Part shown: one piece after another, positions 35,448 through 39,503 of the stretch | Numbering within the stretch: position 1 is the stretch's first letter | How the letters are laid out: every line of letters starts with the position of its first letter | DNA from: Acidobacteriota bacterium | GTDB lineage: Bacteria > Acidobacteriota > Terriglobia > UBA7540 | Reading direction: 5' to 3' | Length of the DNA stretch: 39,503 nt | Assembly: GCA_003224635.1 (NCBI GenBank) | Contig: QHZK01000045.1 | Coordinates: 3,157 to 42,659 of the forward strand | The notes under the pieces: model-generated | The model's input: the letters and a program-made list of their open reading frames with translations, nothing else | What the model was told of the DNA's origin: nothing | Databases searched by the model: none | Program-made: the position numbers and the translations under genes

Positions 35448-37379
35448 ATGTGCGGCATAGCAGGAATAGCTGGAGAACCGAGCGGACCCTTCATCCGCGC
35501 CATGACCCGCGCGCTGGTCCACCGCGGTCCGGACGGCGAAGGCTATTACTCCGCCCGGGGTGTAACGCTGGGGCATCGACGACTTAGCGTCATCGACCTC
35601 GAAACCGGCTCCCAGCCCATGACCACCGCCGACGGGCGATACACCATCGCGTTTAACGGAGAGATTTACAACTTCCGGGAGCTGCGGAAGGAACTCGAGT
35701 CGCACGGCGTGCGTTTCCGGACGGAGTCGGATACGGAGGCGCTCCTCCACGCCTACGCGCGCTGGGGCAAGAGCTCACTCACCAAGCTGGTGGGGATGTT
35801 CGCCTTCGCGCTCTGGGACTCGAAGGACCGTCGCCTGCTTCTCGCCCGCGATCGCCTCGGCCTCAAGCCCCTGTATTACGCCGAGGTCGGCGGAAGCTTC
35901 CTCTTCGCGTCCGAGATCAAGGCTCTGCTCGCGCATCCCGAGGTCGAGCGCGAACTCGACCCCGTCGCCCTGGATGATTATTTGACCTACCTTTACGTTC
36001 CGGCGCCCAGGACCATTTTCCGGGGGATCCATGAACTTCCTCCCGCGCACTGGCTGGAGTGGCAGGACGGGAACGCGAGGCGGGAATGCTATTGGGACGT
36101 TTGTTTCCAAACCCAGCGGCACTCCTTCCAGGAAAGCGTCCTCGAAGCGCGAGAGAAGCTGGACGAGTCCGTCAGGGCCAGGTTGGTGAGCGATGTGCCG
36201 CTGGGAGTCTTTTTGAGCGGGGGCCTCGATTCGAGCACGGTCGCGTATTTGATGGCGCGGCACTCGTCGGAACCCGTGCGCGCTTTCACGCTCGGGTTCA
36301 GCGAAGGCGCCCATCTCTATAACGAATGGCAGTTCGCGCGCGAGGTCAGCGACGCCATCGGGGCCGACGCGCGCGAGCTCGTCATCCCGCCGCCCTCCAC
36401 GGCCTTGCTCGAAACCGTCACGAGGTACTTCGACGAGCCCTTCGGCAATCCCACCAATCTTCTGCTTTATCAGTTGTCGGAGGCGGCCCGGAGATACGTC
36501 ACCGTGGCCCTGGTGGGCGACGCGGGCGACGAAGTCTTCCTGGGCTACCCGCGCTATCAAGGGGCGGTCCTGGCCCAGGGGTATCGCGCCGCGCCGCTCA
36601 TGCTGCGGCAGGCGCTCGGGCGCTGCGCCTCATTACTTACCGAGCCCGGCAACGGGAGCCACTTTACGCGCCGGCTTCGGGAGTTTCTTACGGGCGCCAC
36701 TCAACCCCCTGAAGAGATGTATCTCGACTGGATCTCATACTTCAACCGGCCGCTGCGCCGGCGGCTCTACACCTCGGACGCTCAGCGCGAGCTCGGGGAT
36801 TACGACTCCTCGCAGTTTCTGCTGAGGCTGTTCTCCCGGAGCGCCTCCAAGGACTTGCTGGACCGCATCAGTTATGTGGACTTGCACTCCTACCTTCCTT
36901 ACAACATCCTTCGTTACTCCGATCGCATGAGCATGGCCCACGGCCTGGAGATCCGGTGTCCCTACACGGACCACCGGCTGGTTGAGTTTGTCGCCGGCTT
37001 GCCCTGGCAATACAAACTGCACCGCACTGAGACCAAGGTTCTCTTGCGGAACGCCGCCAAACCCTGGCTGCCGAAGAGCGTCTTCCGCCGCTCCAAGATG
37101 GGGCTGAATCCTCCGATGGGTCTATGGCTGCGCGAACACTTGAAGCCGTCACTCGGAGAGTATCTGTCGACGGAGTGCGTTCGCCGCCGCGGATACTTCC
37201 GGACGGAAACGATCGAAGAGTTGGTCCGAGATCACCTGAACGGGCGCCGGGACTATTCACTTCATCTCTGGGCGCTCATTTCTTTTGAAGCATGGCACCG
37301 CCAGTACCTCGACTCCAGACCGGACCCGTCGCTCTCGCTGACGAGCGCCTCCGCCTGCCCGAGTTCGCGCCTCGCCTGA
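35448..37379 (+). CDS. asnB: Asparagine synthase (glutamine-hydrolysing)-type amidotransferase
   Basis: MCGIAGIAG start with catalytic Cys; HRGPDGEGYY; AFNGEIYNFRELRKEL; VPLGVFLSGGLDSSTVAYLMA; YNILRYSDRMSMAHGLEIRCPYTDHRLVEF. Confidence 0.95.
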   Translation: MCGIAGIAGEPSGPFIRAMTRALVHRGPDGEGYYSARGVTLGHRRLSVIDLETGSQPMTTADGRYTIAFNGEIYNFRELRKELESHGVRFRTESDTEALLHAYARWGKSSLTKLVGMFAFALWDSKDRRLLLARDRLGLKPLYYAEVGGSFLFASEIKALLAHPEVERELDPVALDDYLTYLYVPAPRTIFRGIHELPPAHWLEWQDGNARRECYWDVCFQTQRHSFQESVLEAREKLDESVRARLVSDVPLGVFLSGGLDSSTVAYLMARHSSEPVRAFTLGFSEGAHLYNEWQFAREVSDAIGADARELVIPPPSTALLETVTRYFDEPFGNPTNLLLYQLSEAARRYVTVALVGDAGDEVFLGYPRYQGAVLAQGYRAAPLMLRQALGRCASLLTEPGNGSHFTRRLREFLTGATQPPEEMYLDWISYFNRPLRRRLYTSDAQRELGDYDSSQFLLRLFSRSASKDLLDRISYVDLHSYLPYNILRYSDRMSMAHGLEIRCPYTDHRLVEFVAGLPWQYKLHRTETKVLLRNAAKPWLPKSVFRRSKMGLNPPMGLWLREHLKPSLGEYLSTECVRRRGYFRTETIEELVRDHLNGRRDYSLHLWALISFEAWHRQYLDSRPDPSLSLTSASACPSSRLA

Positions 37380-39277
37380 CGCGACCCTCTTGGGGAGTGT
37401 ACTGGCGGACGGCGCGCCACTTGAGCGGACCGCAACTCGTCTGCCTGGTCCGAAGGCGACTGTTGGGCGGCGGTGGTCTGGCCAAGCCCGCTCGCGCCCA
37501 GGCCCGGCTTCGGATACCGGCGCGCCCTCCAAAGTTTGCCGAGTGGAGGCCAGGATGGTCGCGGGATATGCTGGAGACTCAGGCGTGGGAATTCTTGAAT
37601 GTCCCGAGAGCCGCGCCCGGCCCCATTCCCTGGTCCGGCGAGGACCTTCCAAAGCTTTGGCACTACCACCTGAATTACTGCCATTTCCTGAACGTAGACC
37701 TCACCGACTCCGAAGACGAGCCCTTGCTGCGCTCGGCGCTCGCCATCGCGCTGGACTGGATCGATCGCAACCCGACGGGCGGCGAGATCGGCTGGGAGCC
37801 TTACCCTTTGTCGTTGCGAATCGTCAACTGGCTGAAGTTCCTCGCCCGAAATGCTGAGCGCCTGAAAGAACTCGGCGAAGATGCGGCGCCCGGAGGTTCG
37901 GCCATCGACCGCATCGCCGCCAGCCTGCACGTGCAAGCGCTCACGCTCGAGCGGCGGCTCGAAAAGGACCTTCGAGCCAACCACCTCCTCAAGAACGCGA
38001 AGGCGCTTATCTTTGCCGGAGCGCTCCTCGAAGCTCCCGAAACTCCGCGCTGGCTGGAAAAAGGCGGAAAGCTCCTGAAGGCCGAGCTCGCGGAGCAGGT
38101 CCTGGCGGATGGCGGGCACATCGAAAGATGCCCGATGTACCACGCCCAGGTGTTGGACGACCTCCTCGACCTGCAGGCGCTTACCTCCGCCTCTGCCGAG
38201 ACCGTCGGCTACGGGCCGATGTTATCGGGACTCATCGCGCAGATGGCCGGCTTCCTCCGCGCCATCCTTCACCCCGATGGCGAAATCCCCCTGCTGAACG
38301 ACTCGGCCTTAGGCATAGCGCGGTCCCCCCAGGAGTTGCTCCACCTCGCGGGACGTCCCGCCGCGCCCCCGAGCGTCCGGGGCGTGACCGTGCTGGCCGC
38401 CTCGGGTTACGCGGTTGTCCGCGATCTGGGTTCCGAAAGCTGCCTCGTTTTTGACGGCGGTCCGCTCGGCCCTGATTACCAACTCGGGCACGCCCATTGC
38501 GACGTCCTGAGCTACGAGCTGTCGCTCGAAGGACAGCGAGTGGTCGTCGATACCGGCGTGAGCACTTACGAAAAGGGTCCCGAGCGGCACTACGAGCGCT
38601 CGACCGCGGCCCATAATACGCTCCGAATCGATGGCGAGGAGCAGGCCGAGATCTGGGCCGCCTTCAGGGTCGGGCGCCGTCCGCGCGTCGGGCGGATCGA
38701 GGGCGGCGACGTCCAGGGATGCCAGTTGGTGCGTGGAAAGCACTTCGGCTACCGGCGCCTTGGCGTCACGCACACCAGAGTGGTCATTCGCACCCCGGAA
38801 AGCTCCTGGCTGGTTTTGGACTCCCTGACCGGAAAAGGACGACACCGGGTTGAATCATTCGTTCATTTTCACCCCGCCGTCGCGCTCGTGCCTTGTGCGG
38901 AAGGTGGTAGAGATGTTCCGGAGGAACGTCTCCCGACTGCAGCAGAGGGTTACAAAGACGTTCCGCCGGAACGTCTCTCCGGAGACGAGGAAGCCGGCGA
39001 GGTCCAAGCAATGCTGCCCCGCTGGACCTTGCAGTTCGGAGACTATCGATACTTCTTCATGACCTTGGGCGGCGGCGAACTCACCGTGACGCGAAGCTGG
39101 TATGCATCCGAATTCGGCCTTCGCCAGACCCGCCCTGTGATCCTCTGGACTTGGACGGGGGACTTGCCCACAACGATGCTTTACGCCTTCGTGCCGGCGG
39201 ACGCCACACCGCCGATCGTCCGTCGCGTAGACGCGAACACCGTCGAGGTCGATGGTGCGACGATACGTCTGGCCTAG
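37292..39277 (+). CDS. Heparinase II/III family protein (polysaccharide lyase-like)
   Basis: WEFLNVPRAAPGPIPWSGEDLPKLWHYHLNYCHFLN; HVQALTLERRLEKDLRANHLLKNAKAL; DGGPLGPDYQLGHAHCDVLSYELSLEGQRVVVDTGVSTYEKGPERHYERSTAAHNTLRIDG. Start uncertain; in-frame GTG 37397 would avoid overlap with asnB. Confidence 0.9.
   Translation: MAPPVPRLQTGPVALADERLRLPEFAPRLTRPSWGVYWRTARHLSGPQLVCLVRRRLLGGGGLAKPARAQARLRIPARPPKFAEWRPGWSRDMLETQAWEFLNVPRAAPGPIPWSGEDLPKLWHYHLNYCHFLNVDLTDSEDEPLLRSALAIALDWIDRNPTGGEIGWEPYPLSLRIVNWLKFLARNAERLKELGEDAAPGGSAIDRIAASLHVQALTLERRLEKDLRANHLLKNAKALIFAGALLEAPETPRWLEKGGKLLKAELAEQVLADGGHIERCPMYHAQVLDDLLDLQALTSASAETVGYGPMLSGLIAQMAGFLRAILHPDGEIPLLNDSALGIARSPQELLHLAGRPAAPPSVRGVTVLAASGYAVVRDLGSESCLVFDGGPLGPDYQLGHAHCDVLSYELSLEGQRVVVDTGVSTYEKGPERHYERSTAAHNTLRIDGEEQAEIWAAFRVGRRPRVGRIEGGDVQGCQLVRGKHFGYRRLGVTHTRVVIRTPESSWLVLDSLTGKGRHRVESFVHFHPAVALVPCAEGGRDVPEERLPTAAEGYKDVPPERLSGDEEAGEVQAMLPRWTLQFGDYRYFFMTLGGGELTVTRSWYASEFGLRQTRPVILWTWTGDLPTTMLYAFVPADATPPIVRRVDANTVEVDGATIRLA
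38911..38976. repeat. Two tandem palindromes within the heparinase coding sequence
   Basis: AGATGTTCC-GGA-GGAACGTCT (38911-38931) and AGACGTTCC-GCC-GGAACGTCT (38956-38976), 45 bp apart; encode RDVPEERLPTAAEGY and KDVPPERL. Confidence 0.9.
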
Positions 39278-39357
39278 CCGGATCTTCATAATTCGCGCAG
39301 TAAGATACTAATAAGCCGAAGGCATCGCGCGCAAGTAGGCTGTGTGAACTGATAACG

Positions 39358-39503
39358 ATGGCTGCCAGGAAATCTCTTGCCATCTCCGTCCTGTATAAGG
39401 AGGCAGCGAGATTCAGTCGGCAGGAATCCAAACACGATGAGCCAGCTATTTACGGCGTGGACAACGGCAAGACCATAGGAACTTATTTCGAGCACAAATT
39501 CCA
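39358..39503 (+). CDS. 5' end of an ORF cut by the window edge, possibly a restriction endonuclease
   Basis: Open from ATG 39358 to the end: MAARKSLAISVLYKEAARFSRQESKHDEPAIYGVDNGKTIGTYFEHKF; GKTIGTYFEHKF resembles the N-terminus of a restriction endonuclease-like family. Confidence 0.45.
   Translation, partial: MAARKSLAISVLYKEAARFSRQESKHDEPAIYGVDNGKTIGTYFEHKF

Noticed and set aside
37292-37396. 88-bp overlap between asnB and the heparinase gene as possible overprinting
   Set aside because: An in-frame GTG at 37397, 18 nt after the asnB stop, gives a simpler start at the beginning of the conserved WRTARHL region.
1-39503. CRISPR arrays, rRNA operons, complete IS elements, PEP-CTERM/exosortase genes
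   Set aside because: Looked for by eye; no regularly spaced repeat arrays, rRNA motifs, intact transposase ORFs or exosortase-like proteins found in the supplied sequence and ORF list.

Overview
The window looks like a GC-rich Acidobacteriota-type chromosome segment (inferred from gene content, not tested). Left part (about 1-12 kb, mostly minus strand): a tightly coupled operon (TetR regulator, membrane/SRPBCC protein, SRPBCC protein, TIGR01777 epimerase) with a clear sigma70 promoter flanked by TetR-type palindromes; a short stretch of mobile-element debris; and an Oar-like TonB-dependent receptor, TPR protein and CRTAC1/ASPIC-UnbV (FG-GAP) protein. Middle and right (about 12-39.3 kb, mostly plus strand): a large exopolysaccharide/O-antigen-type locus with PIG-L deacetylase, DegT aminotransferase, BY-kinase (Wzz+Wzc), O-antigen ligase, SAM methyltransferases, a flippase fused to an FkbM methyltransferase, several glycosyltransferases, a Wzy-like polymerase, a radical SAM/SPASM protein, an AsnB-type amidotransferase and a heparinase II/III family protein. 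A RelE/ParE toxin-antitoxin pair and a frameshifted hypothetical gene interrupt it. The most interesting non-gene signals are: (i) two tandem palindromes inserted in frame in the heparinase gene; (ii) TetR palindromes bracketing a consensus promoter; (iii) a scar at about 14.47 kb where two unrelated 5'-truncated gene remnants abut; (iv) a perfect inverted repeat with a Shine-Dalgarno-like loop before a truncated integrase-like ORF; (v) apparent one-base frameshifts in two otherwise good genes. The right edge cuts a probable restriction-endonuclease-like ORF. No rRNA, convincing tRNA or CRISPR array was seen.
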